A DNA stretch of 64,000 nucleotides from Pseudomonadota bacterium. Lineage in GTDB: Bacteria > Desulfobacterota > Desulfobacteria > Desulfobacterales > Desulfobacteraceae. The number at the start of each line of letters is the position of its first letter. Positions within the stretch are counted from its first letter, which is position 1. Of the stretch, positions 55,187 through 62,610 are shown one piece after another. The DNA is taken from contig JAHJLN010000057.1 of the NCBI GenBank assembly GCA_018821715.1, positions 1 to 64,000 on the forward strand. Direction: 5' to 3'. Below the pieces are notes generated by a model. That model searched no databases. It saw nothing but the letters and a program-made list of their open reading frames with translations, and was not told where the DNA came from. A program made the position numbers and the translations under genes.

Positions 55187-55528
55187 CTATATTACTTGAA
55201 CTTTTTTGGACTCAGATCCGGATTTTAAATATGATGGCAGGAGATCATAAACTTCGCAAGGTTTTTTTATGCTTTTTCGATTGTCGATTTTCAGGGAATC
55301 CTCAATTTTTGCATCACTTAAATCCAGTGGATCGGGCTTTTGGGACAGACAGTCTCCTTTTGTATCTGTAAAAGGGATGATCAGTGGTCCATTGCTTTCC
55401 AGAACATATGCCATCTGTCCGTTCAGCAGCAGCGTTCCTTTGCTGTTATATACATCAATCCCTGTGGTAATTTTGCCCCCCTGGGATACAATTTTAATCA
55501 AAGCATCAATATCAATTTTACCGGCCAA
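55187..55528 (-). CDS. small protein upstream of the hybrid kinase, unknown
   Basis: 113 residues from a TTG at 55526-55528 with AAGGA 9 bases upstream. The N-terminal part (DALIKIVSQGGKITTGIDVYNSKGTLLLNGQMAY) recalls the short beta-rich regions that precede HD-GYP and PilZ-type signalling domains, but I cannot place it. No signal peptide or membrane helix; the C-terminus is basic (KKPCEVYDLLPSYLKSGSESKKVQVI). It is probably co-transcribed with the hybrid kinase. Divergent from the rhodanese gene. Confidence 0.55.
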   Translation of the reverse strand: MAGKIDIDALIKIVSQGGKITTGIDVYNSKGTLLLNGQMAYVLESNGPLIIPFTDTKGDCLSQKPDPLDLSDAKIEDSLKIDNRKSIKKPCEVYDLLPSYLKSGSESKKVQVI

Positions 55529-55689
55529 AAATCAGATTCCTTTATATCACAGGTTTTATCCTATTATTGTTTCGATCTTTAATTCAAACAATGTTTACAC
55601 AAGGATACAAAAAATTCAATAGGTGAAAACACCTATTTTATGTAAAAAGGCTCATGATTATTTCATAAGCTTATGCCTGAAAATCAGAG

Positions 55690-55733
55690 TTGCTCAATCG
55701 AAATTCATGTATATAATATGGGTATACATGAAT
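55690..55733 (+). promoter_or_regulatory. promoter with overlapping 31-bp dyad operator before the rhodanese gene
   Basis: TTGCTC (55690-55695), a 16-base spacer and a perfect -10 box TATAAT (55712-55717). A perfect inverted repeat, ATTCATGTATA (55703-55713) / TATACATGAAT (55723-55733) with a 9-base spacer, covers the -10 box. This is a classic repressor-blocked promoter for the gene at 55766; the regulator is unknown and not encoded alongside. Confidence 0.62.
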
Positions 55734-55765
55734 GACCATAACCCCAAATCCATGGAGGTTTTTAT

Positions 55766-56083
55766 ATGACAATCCTAAACAAGATTTCGGCAGAAGAAGC
55801 CAAAAACAGGGTGGATGCAAGCCTGTCCCTGCTGGTGTGTATCTATGATGATGACAAATTTAATTCACATGCCCATCTTGAAGGGGCAATTCCCATGAGT
55901 GAATTTTTAAAATTAAAACCTGATCTTGCCAAGAATACGAACATTATTTTTTATTGAGGCTGAGCAGACGATAAATCTTCGGCAGGTCTTGCCGTACAAT
56001 ATACTCAGGAAGGATACACCCATGTCCGGGTCCTTGATAAGGGAATCAATGGATGGAAAGAAGCAGGATTTAATATTATTTAA
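55766..56083 (+). CDS. rhodanese-like selenoprotein, two in-frame UGA codons at the active site
   Basis: Reads as one 105-codon frame if TGA at 55955-55957 (codon 64) and 55961-55963 (codon 66) encode selenocysteine; the true stop is TAA at 56081-56083. A GGAGG site precedes the ATG. Before the UGAs the protein is a rhodanese fold (ISAEEAKNRVDASLSLLVC, HAHLEGAIPMSEF, NIIFY). After them the frame continues DDKSSAGLAVQYTQEGYTHV and VLDKGINGWKEAGFNII, the normal rhodanese end. The UGAs fall exactly where small rhodaneses of this class have the sulfur-carrying CxC of FYCAC, so the protein would be FY-U-G-U-A. A candidate SECIS hairpin lies at 55980-55994. Sulfur or selenium transfer is the likely role. 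Confidence 0.8.
55980..55994 (+). promoter_or_regulatory. candidate bacterial SECIS hairpin
   Basis: Stem CGGCA (55980-55984) / TGCCG (55990-55994) with the loop GGTCT. The loop starts 27 bases after the first UGA and 21 bases after the second, within the 16-37 base window known for bacterial SECIS elements, and begins with the guanosines that SelB contacts. It is inside the coding frame, as bacterial SECIS elements are. Confidence 0.6.
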
Positions 56084-56090
56084 ATGAAAA

Positions 56091-56132
56091 CTAAGGGTCA
56101 TGGCAACAGGTATTGCCTGCCATGACCCTTAG
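56091..56132. terminator. bidirectional terminator between the rhodanese gene and cobT
   Basis: Perfect 15-base inverted repeat CTAAGGGTCATGGCA (56091-56105) / its complement (56118-56132) with a 12-base loop that can pair further (GGCAA/TTGCC). It lies 7 bases after the rhodanese stop and 12 bases before the end of cobT, in a convergent gap. T-runs are weak on both sides (ACCTTTTATT on plus, GTTTTCATTT on minus). Confidence 0.75.
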
Positions 56133-56144
56133 ACGTCATACCTT

Positions 56145-57206
56145 TTATTGAGCGTTATGAATTCCGACTTCTTCAAATGTTTTAATGTCTGCAAGGATTC
56201 TTGTGGAAAGATCTAAAAGTTCCATGCAGACAGCAGCGCCTGTCCCTTCTCCCAGTCTGAATTTCAGATCAATCAAGGGATCAAGACCGAGTCTTTCATG
56301 CATGAACCTGTGACCGATTTCAACGGATTTGTGGCTGACAAACAGATAATTTTTCGCTGCAGGACAAAGTTCACAGGCAATGAGCGCCCCGGCAGTGGAA
56401 ATCAAACCGTCGCAGATAACCGGGATGCCTTTGGCTGCAGCCCCCAGGACAAGACCGGCAAGTCCCCCGATTTCAAGGCCCCCGACCTTTGACAGAACAT
56501 CAATGGGGTCCCCGGGATCAGGGGTATGAAGGGCAAGCCCTTTTTTGATGACCGCAATCTTGTTTTTCAAGGTCTGGTCATCAATCCCGGTTCCGCGGCC
56601 GGTCAGTTTTTCAACTTCAATGCCGGAAAAGGCTGCAATGATGGCGGAAGACGGGGTGGTGTTGCCGATCCCCATGTCACCGGTTCCCAAAAGATCGACG
56701 GGTGCTTCTGCCTCAAGTTCGTTTACAATCTCAATCCCTGCTTCAATGGATAAAATAGCCTGGGCCCTTGTCATGGCAGGTTCTTTTGTAAAATTGGCAG
56801 TGCCGTATCGTATCTTTTTATGAAAGATGGGAAGATCAGGTTCAAAGTCATGATTTACCCCCAGATCGGCCGCTTTTACGATGGCACCGGCATGCTTTGC
56901 GATGACATTGACCGATGCCCCGTTGTTAGCGAAATTATACACCATCTGGGGGGTGACTTCAGACGGGAAAAGGCTGACGCCTTCTTCGGTCACCCCGTGG
57001 TCACCGGCACAGGTTACAATCCGTTTGTTGGAAAGATGAACATTAATGGTGCCTTTAATGGCGGCAAGCCTGGCAGAAATATCTTCCATAATTCCAAGAC
57101 TTCCGGCCGGCTTGGCCTGGTTGGCAAGCCGTTCTTTGGCTGCATGAAATGCATCTTCATTCAGTGTTTTTTTAATGGATAAAATGGTCTGGTCTAATAA
57201 TGTCAT
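56145..57206 (-). CDS. cobT: nicotinate-nucleotide--dimethylbenzimidazole phosphoribosyltransferase
   Basis: Activates the lower-ligand base of cobamides to its alpha-riboside phosphate. 353 residues with KPAGSLGIMEDISARLAAI (about 32-50), CAGDHGVTEEGVSLFPSEVT, NFANNGASVNVIAK, and the catalytic glutamate region near the C-terminus in LDPLIDLKFRLGEGTGAAVCME. The start codon lies 5 bases after the bzaF-like stop, so both genes are in one operon under the cobalamin riboswitch. With a benzimidazole-making enzyme next door, the substrate is probably 5-hydroxybenzimidazole or a derivative. Confidence 0.95.
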   Translation of the reverse strand: MTLLDQTILSIKKTLNEDAFHAAKERLANQAKPAGSLGIMEDISARLAAIKGTINVHLSNKRIVTCAGDHGVTEEGVSLFPSEVTPQMVYNFANNGASVNVIAKHAGAIVKAADLGVNHDFEPDLPIFHKKIRYGTANFTKEPAMTRAQAILSIEAGIEIVNELEAEAPVDLLGTGDMGIGNTTPSSAIIAAFSGIEVEKLTGRGTGIDDQTLKNKIAVIKKGLALHTPDPGDPIDVLSKVGGLEIGGLAGLVLGAAAKGIPVICDGLISTAGALIACELCPAAKNYLFVSHKSVEIGHRFMHERLGLDPLIDLKFRLGEGTGAAVCMELLDLSTRILADIKTFEEVGIHNAQ

Positions 57207-57211
57207 AATAA

Positions 57212-58516
57212 CTACCTCTTATCTGTAATATCATTTTTAAATATTTCCATCCCTTTTTTCATGGCACAGAAATCTCCGCACATGGTGCAGGTTTCCTTTT
57301 GTAACGGCGCTTGACGCTCCCGGGTTTTTTTAGCAATCCTGGGGAATAACAGATAGGTTTCAAGATCATCCCATCTCATGTCCCGCCTTGCCATGGCAGC
57401 CTGTTTTTCATTCTCCCGACGGTCCGGGTATTTGGAAATATCCCCGATACGGACCGCAAGTCGTGTGGCCCTTACCCCTTCTCTGACATCATTGATATCC
57501 GGCAGGGCAAGATGTTCGGCAGGGGTGATATAGCAGACCAGATCCGCCCCGAATCTGGCTGAACTTGCCGCACCAATGGCAGCTGAGATATGATCGTATC
57601 CTGCACCGGTATCGCAGGGAATGGGTCCCAGGACATAGTAGGGCGCATTGCCGGACATGCGTTTTTCCAGCATGATATTGCCTTCGATTTCATCCAAGGG
57701 GACATGTCCCGGGCCTTCCACCATCATCTGGCAGCCGAGGCCCCGGCCGATTTCCGCCAGCTCGCAGTTGATGATCATTTCCGCCATCTGGGCCCGGTCA
57801 TGGCTGTCATGAATAGCGCCTGCCCTTATACCGTTACCAAGGGAGAGAACAGCATCATATTTTTTCATCAGCGCGCACACCCGGTCAAACTGCTCATACA
57901 ACGGGTTTTCTTTTTTATTGATGTCCATCCAGGCCACCATGTAAGTTCCCCCTTTGGAGGCCAGGCCCCCGTAACGGAAACCCTGTTTTCTGAGGCGTTC
58001 AATGGTGTACTGATTGATCCCGCAGTGGATTGCCATAAAACTCAACCCGTCATCCAGCTGCTTTTCGATCAGATCGAACAGGTATTCAGGATCTAATTTT
58101 GCCGGGTTTTTATATTTGCGGATGGTTTCCTTAAATGCCTGATACAGCGGCACATTACCCACGGCAAGATCGGTATGGGCAAGCACCGTTCTCCTGATCT
58201 CATCCAGGTCCCCGTCAGCAGACAATTCCATCAGGGTGTCCGCCCCTTCTTCCTGGGCAGCCCTAGCCTTTTTCACTTCAAGATCAATGTCACAGATATC
58301 CGAAGATGTACCGATGGAAGCATTGACCTTGGTTCGAAGGCCGGTTCCGATTCCAATAACAATCTGGTTTTTTCTGCTTGGATTGCAGGGAATGACGATT
58401 TCGCCTTTTGCCACGTGTTCCATGATAAAGGCTTCAGACAGTCCTTCGGATTGGGCAATGAGTTGAATTTCTTTTGTAATAGTGCCCTGGCGGGCATGTT
58501 CAAGTTGTGTTGTCAT
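57212..58516 (-). CDS. bzaF: ThiC-like 5-hydroxybenzimidazole synthase
   Basis: 434-residue radical SAM enzyme of the ThiC superfamily. It carries MELSADGDLDEIRRTVL, GNVPLYQAF, FMAIHCGINQYTIERL, MVEGPGHVPLDEIE and the C-terminal cluster motif CTMCGDFC (C-x2-C-x3-C). ThiC makes HMP-P for thiamine from AIR, while its paralogue BzaF turns AIR into 5-hydroxybenzimidazole for anaerobic cobamides. The cobalamin riboswitch upstream, cobT 5 bases downstream, and a separate thiC in the thi operon (63794) all point to BzaF. By sequence alone I cannot exclude ThiC. Confidence 0.88.
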   Translation of the reverse strand: MTTQLEHARQGTITKEIQLIAQSEGLSEAFIMEHVAKGEIVIPCNPSRKNQIVIGIGTGLRTKVNASIGTSSDICDIDLEVKKARAAQEEGADTLMELSADGDLDEIRRTVLAHTDLAVGNVPLYQAFKETIRKYKNPAKLDPEYLFDLIEKQLDDGLSFMAIHCGINQYTIERLRKQGFRYGGLASKGGTYMVAWMDINKKENPLYEQFDRVCALMKKYDAVLSLGNGIRAGAIHDSHDRAQMAEMIINCELAEIGRGLGCQMMVEGPGHVPLDEIEGNIMLEKRMSGNAPYYVLGPIPCDTGAGYDHISAAIGAASSARFGADLVCYITPAEHLALPDINDVREGVRATRLAVRIGDISKYPDRRENEKQAAMARRDMRWDDLETYLLFPRIAKKTRERQAPLQKETCTMCGDFCAMKKGMEIFKNDITDKR

Positions 58517-58535
58517 AGTCTCCTCGCTATCAACC

Positions 58536-58581
58536 CTCTTACAAAATTCAAAAAGGATTCTGTAAGAGATGAATTCTTACA
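58536..58581 (-). promoter_or_regulatory. competing hairpins: expression platform of the cobalamin riboswitch
   Basis: Three related segments lie between the aptamer and the bzaF start. Plus-strand coordinates: TCTTACA 58575-58581, TGTAAGAG 58561-58568, CTCTTACA 58536-58543. In the minus-strand RNA the middle segment can pair with either the earlier one (7 bp, followed by a TTTTT run, terminator-like) or the later one (8 bp, ending 10 bases before the GAGGAG ribosome site). The two pairings exclude each other, as expected for a switch. Confidence 0.55.
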
Positions 58582-58613
58582 AAACCCTTTACCATCGAGT
58601 TCCACAATGATCG

Positions 58614-58762
58614 TTACCTGGCTCGTCTTCTGACTTCCGGCATTAAATCTGATTTTTTTGCCTTCCCGTTTTCACAGTGGCTGTTGCAAAAAAACAGATA
58701 TTTCCGGTTACAGCGGCGGGACCGTCACGGAATTACACCGTGTTCCGTTTGCCAAGGCAACC
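58614..58762 (-). promoter_or_regulatory. cobalamin (B12) riboswitch aptamer
   Basis: Read on the minus strand it shows the conserved cobalamin aptamer blocks in order: GGTTGCC, ACGGTGTAATTCCGTGACGGTCCCGCCGCTGTAA, a CCACTGTG block and the B12 box GAAGTCAGAAGACGAGCC. It lies between the promoter at 58780-58808 and the bzaF start, so high cobamide should shut the operon that makes and attaches the lower ligand. Confidence 0.92.
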
Positions 58763-58779
58763 TTAAAAATATTAAAAAC

Positions 58780-58808
58780 TATTTATAAGATTCAAGGAAT
58801 CAAGTCAA
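58780..58808 (-). promoter_or_regulatory. sigma-70 promoter for the B12-riboswitch operon
   Basis: On the minus strand TTGACT (58803-58808), a 17-base spacer and TAAATA (58780-58785), with an alternative -10 box TATAAA at 58782-58787. It lies about 20 bases before the aptamer, the expected position for a riboswitch leader. Confidence 0.5.
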
Positions 58809-58882
58809 TATCTTCTTTACAATTCTTATAGTTTATTCAATAAAGAAACGATTTCCACGGATAAGGAGAACCACTGATATCA

Positions 58883-60178
58883 ATGAAAACAAATGAACTG
58901 ACAGGCCCGCCCCTTGCAGTGGCCTGGTTTATCTGGGGCTTGGGGGCACTTTTTTATCTGGCCGGATTTTTCCAGCGGGTCGCCCCGGCCGTAATGACCC
59001 GGGAACTGATGCGCGATTTTAATATTTCTGCCTCAGGGCTGGGTCACCTGTCAGGCCTGTATTTTTATGCCTATGTGGCCATGCAGATTCCCACAGGGAT
59101 ACTGGCCGATACCCTGGGCCCTCGAAAACTTCTGACGGCCGGCTGTCTTGTGGCAGGCATGGGCACCCTTCTTTTTGCCCTGTCCCAGCAATTTTTTTGG
59201 GCCGGACTTGGCAGGTTTCTCATCGGCGGGTCTGTGGCGGTCGCTTTTGTAGGACTGCTCAAGCTGTCCTCTTCCTGGTTTCCCAAAAAAATCTATGCCT
59301 TTGTTGCTGGGAATGCCTTGTCCATCGGGCTCATTGGCGCTGTAACCGCAGGGCCGCCGTTAAGATTTCTCATGGATACGTTTTACTGGCGACAGGTTAT
59401 CAGCGTCACCGGTGCGATGACCCTTCTGCTGGGTGCCCTGATCTGGTTTATTGTCAGGGACTGGCCGCAGGAGAAAGGGTATCCCGGGTTTACGCAAAAA
59501 ATTCCCTTGCCAGCGGTATTATCAGTTGCCGGCATCCGGCATGGACTTTTCACGGTGTTAACATATCGAAATACCTGGCTTTTGTTTGTTATTCCTGGTG
59601 GGATTGTCGGGTGCATCCTCACCTTTTCCGGTCTGTGGGGCGTGCCCTATCTTATTTCCCACCACAGTTTAAGCCCGGTCAGGGCAGCGTCCTTAAGTTC
59701 TGTGCTGCTCGTTGCCTGGGCCCTGGGAGCGCCTTTTTTCGGATGGGTGTCCGACCGGATGGGAAAACGAAAACCGTTGTATATTGCAGGAAGCACAGTG
59801 GTTGCCCTGGGATGGGCATTGATCCTGTTCCAGGAAAATCTTTCTTTTTCTCAACTGGTCATGGCTTTTTTTGTTACCGGTTTTTGTTCCGGCTGTATGA
59901 TCGTCAGTTTTGCTTTTGTTGCGGAATCGGTTCCCGCATCCCTGTCCGGAACCGTCTCCGGTTTGACCAACATGGGGGTGATGATGGGCCCGATGTTACT
60001 CCAGCCGATTGTGGGCCGGATTCTGGACAGCAATTGGACAGGCCAGATGGTCAACGGGGTAAGGGTCTATTCCCTTGATGCCTACGAATACGGGTTTATA
60101 CCCATGATCGCTTGGGTTTTTTTATCTGTCCTGCTCCTGTTTTTTACCAAAGAAACCCACTGTCGTCAGATGACCTGA
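58883..60178 (+). CDS. MFS transporter, substrate unknown
   Basis: 431 residues with 12 predicted membrane helices and the MFS loop signature between helices 2 and 3 (GILADTLGPRKLLTAGC, about 73-89) repeated after helix 8 (GWVSDRMGKRKPL). It resembles the anion:cation symporter-like branch. The start ATG follows AAGGAG by 14 bases, which is longer than usual. It is divergent from the B12 operon and lies upstream of the TPP riboswitch, so a cofactor or precursor role is possible, but nothing in the sequence shows the substrate. Confidence 0.88.
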   Translation: MKTNELTGPPLAVAWFIWGLGALFYLAGFFQRVAPAVMTRELMRDFNISASGLGHLSGLYFYAYVAMQIPTGILADTLGPRKLLTAGCLVAGMGTLLFALSQQFFWAGLGRFLIGGSVAVAFVGLLKLSSSWFPKKIYAFVAGNALSIGLIGAVTAGPPLRFLMDTFYWRQVISVTGAMTLLLGALIWFIVRDWPQEKGYPGFTQKIPLPAVLSVAGIRHGLFTVLTYRNTWLLFVIPGGIVGCILTFSGLWGVPYLISHHSLSPVRAASLSSVLLVAWALGAPFFGWVSDRMGKRKPLYIAGSTVVALGWALILFQENLSFSQLVMAFFVTGFCSGCMIVSFAFVAESVPASLSGTVSGLTNMGVMMGPMLLQPIVGRILDSNWTGQMVNGVRVYSLDAYEYGFIPMIAWVFLSVLLLFFTKETHCRQMT

Positions 60179-60316
60179 GCAAAAAGACGAGGACCATTGA
60201 TAGCGCTTTCACTTTCAGGCGTATGGATAATCCAGAAGGCACGGGATTAACCCTGAGAATTTTTTTAGAATTATATTGACAAACCCGACCCGGTTTAAGT
60301 AGTAAGGCAACAGTTA
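60179..60316 (+). promoter_or_regulatory. thi operon promoter region
   Basis: 138 bases between the MFS stop and the TPP aptamer. TTGACA (60276-60281) with an 18-base spacer and TAGTAA (60300-60305) is the best promoter candidate, just before the aptamer. No hairpin terminator for the MFS gene is evident. Confidence 0.5.
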
Positions 60317-60410
60317 GTTCACTGGGGGTGCTTTTCTTAAAAAGCTGAGAGAAGTTGAAAACTTCAACCCTTGGAACCTGATACGGTTAGTACCGGCGTA
60401 GGGAAAGTGT
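60317..60410 (+). promoter_or_regulatory. TPP (THI-box) riboswitch
   Basis: It has the conserved THI blocks: GGGGGTGC and CTGAGAGA, then ACCCTTGGAACCTGATACGG, TTAGTACCGGCGTAGGGAA. It precedes thiS by about 105 bases. The leader holds ACCAT (60481-60485) and ATGGT (60501-60505), a possible hairpin that would lie directly before the GGAGG of thiS, so control may be at translation initiation. Confidence 0.95.
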
Positions 60411-60516
60411 ATGAAACATCCAGTTCGTTTATTTCTTATCTTTTCTTTATATTCCGAAAATCTAATATCACCGTTCAGGAACCATGACATTTTATGGGTA
60501 ATGGTATGGAGGTTTT

Positions 60517-60714
60517 ATGAACATACGCTTGAACGGCAAACAAGTGGCATCAAAAAGCCGGACCCTGATGGACCTTGTCCTGGAAAAGGGATTTGATCCA
60601 GACGCTTTGATTGCCGAGGTCAATTTTAAAGTGATCCGGCAGGAGATCTGGAAAGAGGTTGCCATAAGAGAAGGCGATATAATTGAGTTATTAAGTTTTG
60701 TGGGGGGAGGATAA
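60517..60714 (+). CDS. thiS: sulfur carrier protein ThiS
   Basis: 65-residue ubiquitin-like sulfur carrier for thiazole synthesis. The beta-grasp fold opens MNIRLNGKQV and the chain ends VGGG, with the C-terminal Gly-Gly that ThiF adenylates and that carries the thiocarboxylate. GGAGG lies before the ATG. The thiG ATG begins directly after its stop codon. Confidence 0.94.
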   Translation: MNIRLNGKQVASKSRTLMDLVLEKGFDPDALIAEVNFKVIRQEIWKEVAIREGDIIELLSFVGGG

Positions 60715-61497
60715 ATGACGGATATTCAAAAGGATACGCTCATCCTGGGCAAGGTTGAATTTACAAGTCGCCTGTTCACCGGGACAGGCAAATTTGCCTC
60801 CAGGCAGCTGATTGCGCCCATGCTTGAGGCAAGCGGGTCCCAGTTGATCACCATTGCACTTCGACGGGTGGACTCTGATTCAAAAAATGAAAACATATTA
60901 AATGACATCCCGGATTCAGTTGTTCTGCTGCCCAATACCTCAGGGGCCAGAACGGCAGATGAAGCCGTTCGTATCGCAAGGATCGCAAGGGAAGCCGGAT
61001 GCGGTGATTTCATTAAAATAGAGGTGATCACAGACATGAGATACCTGCTGCCGGATAATCATGAAACCCTCAAGGCCACCCGGATCCTGGCAAAGGAAGG
61101 ATTTGTGGTTCTTCCCTATATGATGCCGGATATTACCGTGACCCGACAGCTCTATGATGCCGGTGCCGCCGCCGTCATGCCCCTTGGTTCACCCATCGGA
61201 ACCAACCGGGGACTTGAAACAAAGCCCTTGATCCAGATGATGATCGAGGTAAGTAAACTCCCCGTGGTGGTGGATGCCGGTATCGGCAGGCCGTCCCAGG
61301 CAGCGGAAGCCATGGAAATGGGCGCGGATGCGGTCCTTGTCAATACAGCGATTGCCACAAGCAAGGATCCTGTCCTGGCAGGAAAAGCATTTTCTCTGGC
61401 AGTAAAAGCCGGCAGAATGGCCTATCTTTCCAACATGGCGGATAAAAACGATCATGCCCGTGCCTCTTCGCCCCTTACCGGGTTTTTAAGGGAGTAA
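60715..61497 (+). CDS. thiG: thiazole synthase ThiG
   Basis: Forms the thiamine thiazole from deoxyxylulose phosphate, the ThiS thiocarboxylate and dehydroglycine. 260 residues: LFTGTGKF (about 20-27), TIALRRVD, the Schiff-base lysine in [11 protein letters not shown] (about residue 102), [16 protein letters not shown] and [31 protein letters not shown]. Length is typical. It is followed 3 bases later by thiH, the anaerobic dehydroglycine source. Confidence 0.96.
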   Translation: MTDIQKDTLILGKVEFTSRLFTGTGKFASRQLIAPMLEASGSQLITIALRRVDSDSKNENILNDIPDSVVLLPNTSGARTADEAVRIARIAREAGCGDFIKIEVITDMRYLLPDNHETLKATRILAKEGFVVLPYMMPDITVTRQLYDAGAAAVMPLGSPIGTNRGLETKPLIQMMIEVSKLPVVVDAGIGRPSQAAEAMEMGADAVLVNTAIATSKDPVLAGKAFSLAVKAGRMAYLSNMADKNDHARASSPLTGFLRE

Positions 61498-61500
61498 AAA

Positions 61501-62610
61501 ATGTCTTTTATGAACACGGTCACCCGGTTTGAATTCTTTGATTTTAACGGATATTTCAAGGCCGTTACGAATGCGGATATCCAAACGTCTTTGAACCGGG
61601 ACCATCTTGACACGTATGATCTTCTCAACCTCTTATCCCAGCCTGCCCAGGATTTTTTAGAACCCATGGCCCAAAAAGCTCAGAAAATAACCCTTCAGTA
61701 TTTCGGCAGAACCATCGGGCTTTATGCCCCCTTGTATATTTCAGATTATTGCTCCAATCACTGCACCTATTGCGGGTTTAACCAGGCAACCAATTTTAAG
61801 AGAACCCAATTGACCCTGGACCAGATCGAGCAGGAGGCAAAGGTGATTTCAGATATGGGTATCCGGCATATCCTTGTTTTAACCGGTGAAGCACCGGCCA
61901 AAACGCCTCTGTCTTATCTTGAAGATGCTGTCAGAATTTTAAAGCAATATTTTTCATCCATTGCTCTTGAGATATTTCCCATGGATGAAGAGGCCTATCG
62001 CAGCCTTAAAAATGCCGGTGCCGACTCTTTGACGGTCTACCAGGAAGTCTATGATCAAAAGATTTACAAAGAGGTCCATCCAAAAGGGAAAAAAGCCAAC
62101 TACCTGTATCGGCTGTTAACCCCTGAACGGGCGGCAAAGGCAGGGTTCAGGGCCATCAATATCGGGACATTGTTCGGCCTTGGAGAACCAGGATCAGAAG
62201 CGTTTATGGCAGGACTCCATGCAAAATATCTGGAGCAGGAGTTCCCGGATGTGGAGCTTTCCCTGTCCCTTCCCAGAATGACAAAGGCAGCCGGCGGGAT
62301 TGAACCGAAAAATGTGCTGTCGGATATCCGGTTTGTCCAGTTCATGCTGGCCTGGCGGCTGTTTATGCCAAGACTCGGGATCACCATATCCACAAGAGAG
62401 TCTGCCGCTTTCAGGGATAAACTTATTCACCTGGGCGCTACCCGGTATTCGGCAGGATCAAAAACCGATGTGGGCGGATACGCCTTAAAAGCCGATGATG
62501 CAACGGTTCAGTTTGAGGTTACGGACAAAAGAAGCGTGGCTGAAATAACCCAAATGATCCGGGAAAAAGGGTATCAGCCGATTTTTAAAGACTGGGAGAT
62601 GATGGAATGA
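61501..62610 (+). CDS. thiH: 2-iminoacetate (dehydroglycine) synthase ThiH
   Basis: Radical SAM tyrosine lyase that supplies dehydroglycine to ThiG under anaerobic conditions; aerobes use the oxidase ThiO instead. 369 residues with YISDYCSNHCTYCGF (CxxxCxxC near residues 84-91), LVLTGEAPAKTP, EIFPMDEEAYRSLKNAGAD and the closing SAGSKTDVGGYALK. Its stop overlaps the thiF-thiE start as ATGA. Confidence 0.95.
   Translation: MSFMNTVTRFEFFDFNGYFKAVTNADIQTSLNRDHLDTYDLLNLLSQPAQDFLEPMAQKAQKITLQYFGRTIGLYAPLYISDYCSNHCTYCGFNQATNFKRTQLTLDQIEQEAKVISDMGIRHILVLTGEAPAKTPLSYLEDAVRILKQYFSSIALEIFPMDEEAYRSLKNAGADSLTVYQEVYDQKIYKEVHPKGKKANYLYRLLTPERAAKAGFRAINIGTLFGLGEPGSEAFMAGLHAKYLEQEFPDVELSLSLPRMTKAAGGIEPKNVLSDIRFVQFMLAWRLFMPRLGITISTRESAAFRDKLIHLGATRYSAGSKTDVGGYALKADDATVQFEVTDKRSVAEITQMIREKGYQPIFKDWEMME

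Noticed and set aside
55766-55957. Calling the rhodanese gene a truncated or frameshifted pseudogene
   Set aside because: The downstream half is in the same frame, keeps rhodanese features to its normal end, and the only interruptions are two TGAs at the exact active-site cysteine positions. Random decay would not give this pattern.
59197-60078. 293-residue open frame inside the MFS gene, same strand, other frame
   Set aside because: It is Cys/Arg-rich with no domain pattern and lies wholly within a gene that shows clear MFS motifs; it is a shadow of GC-rich codons.
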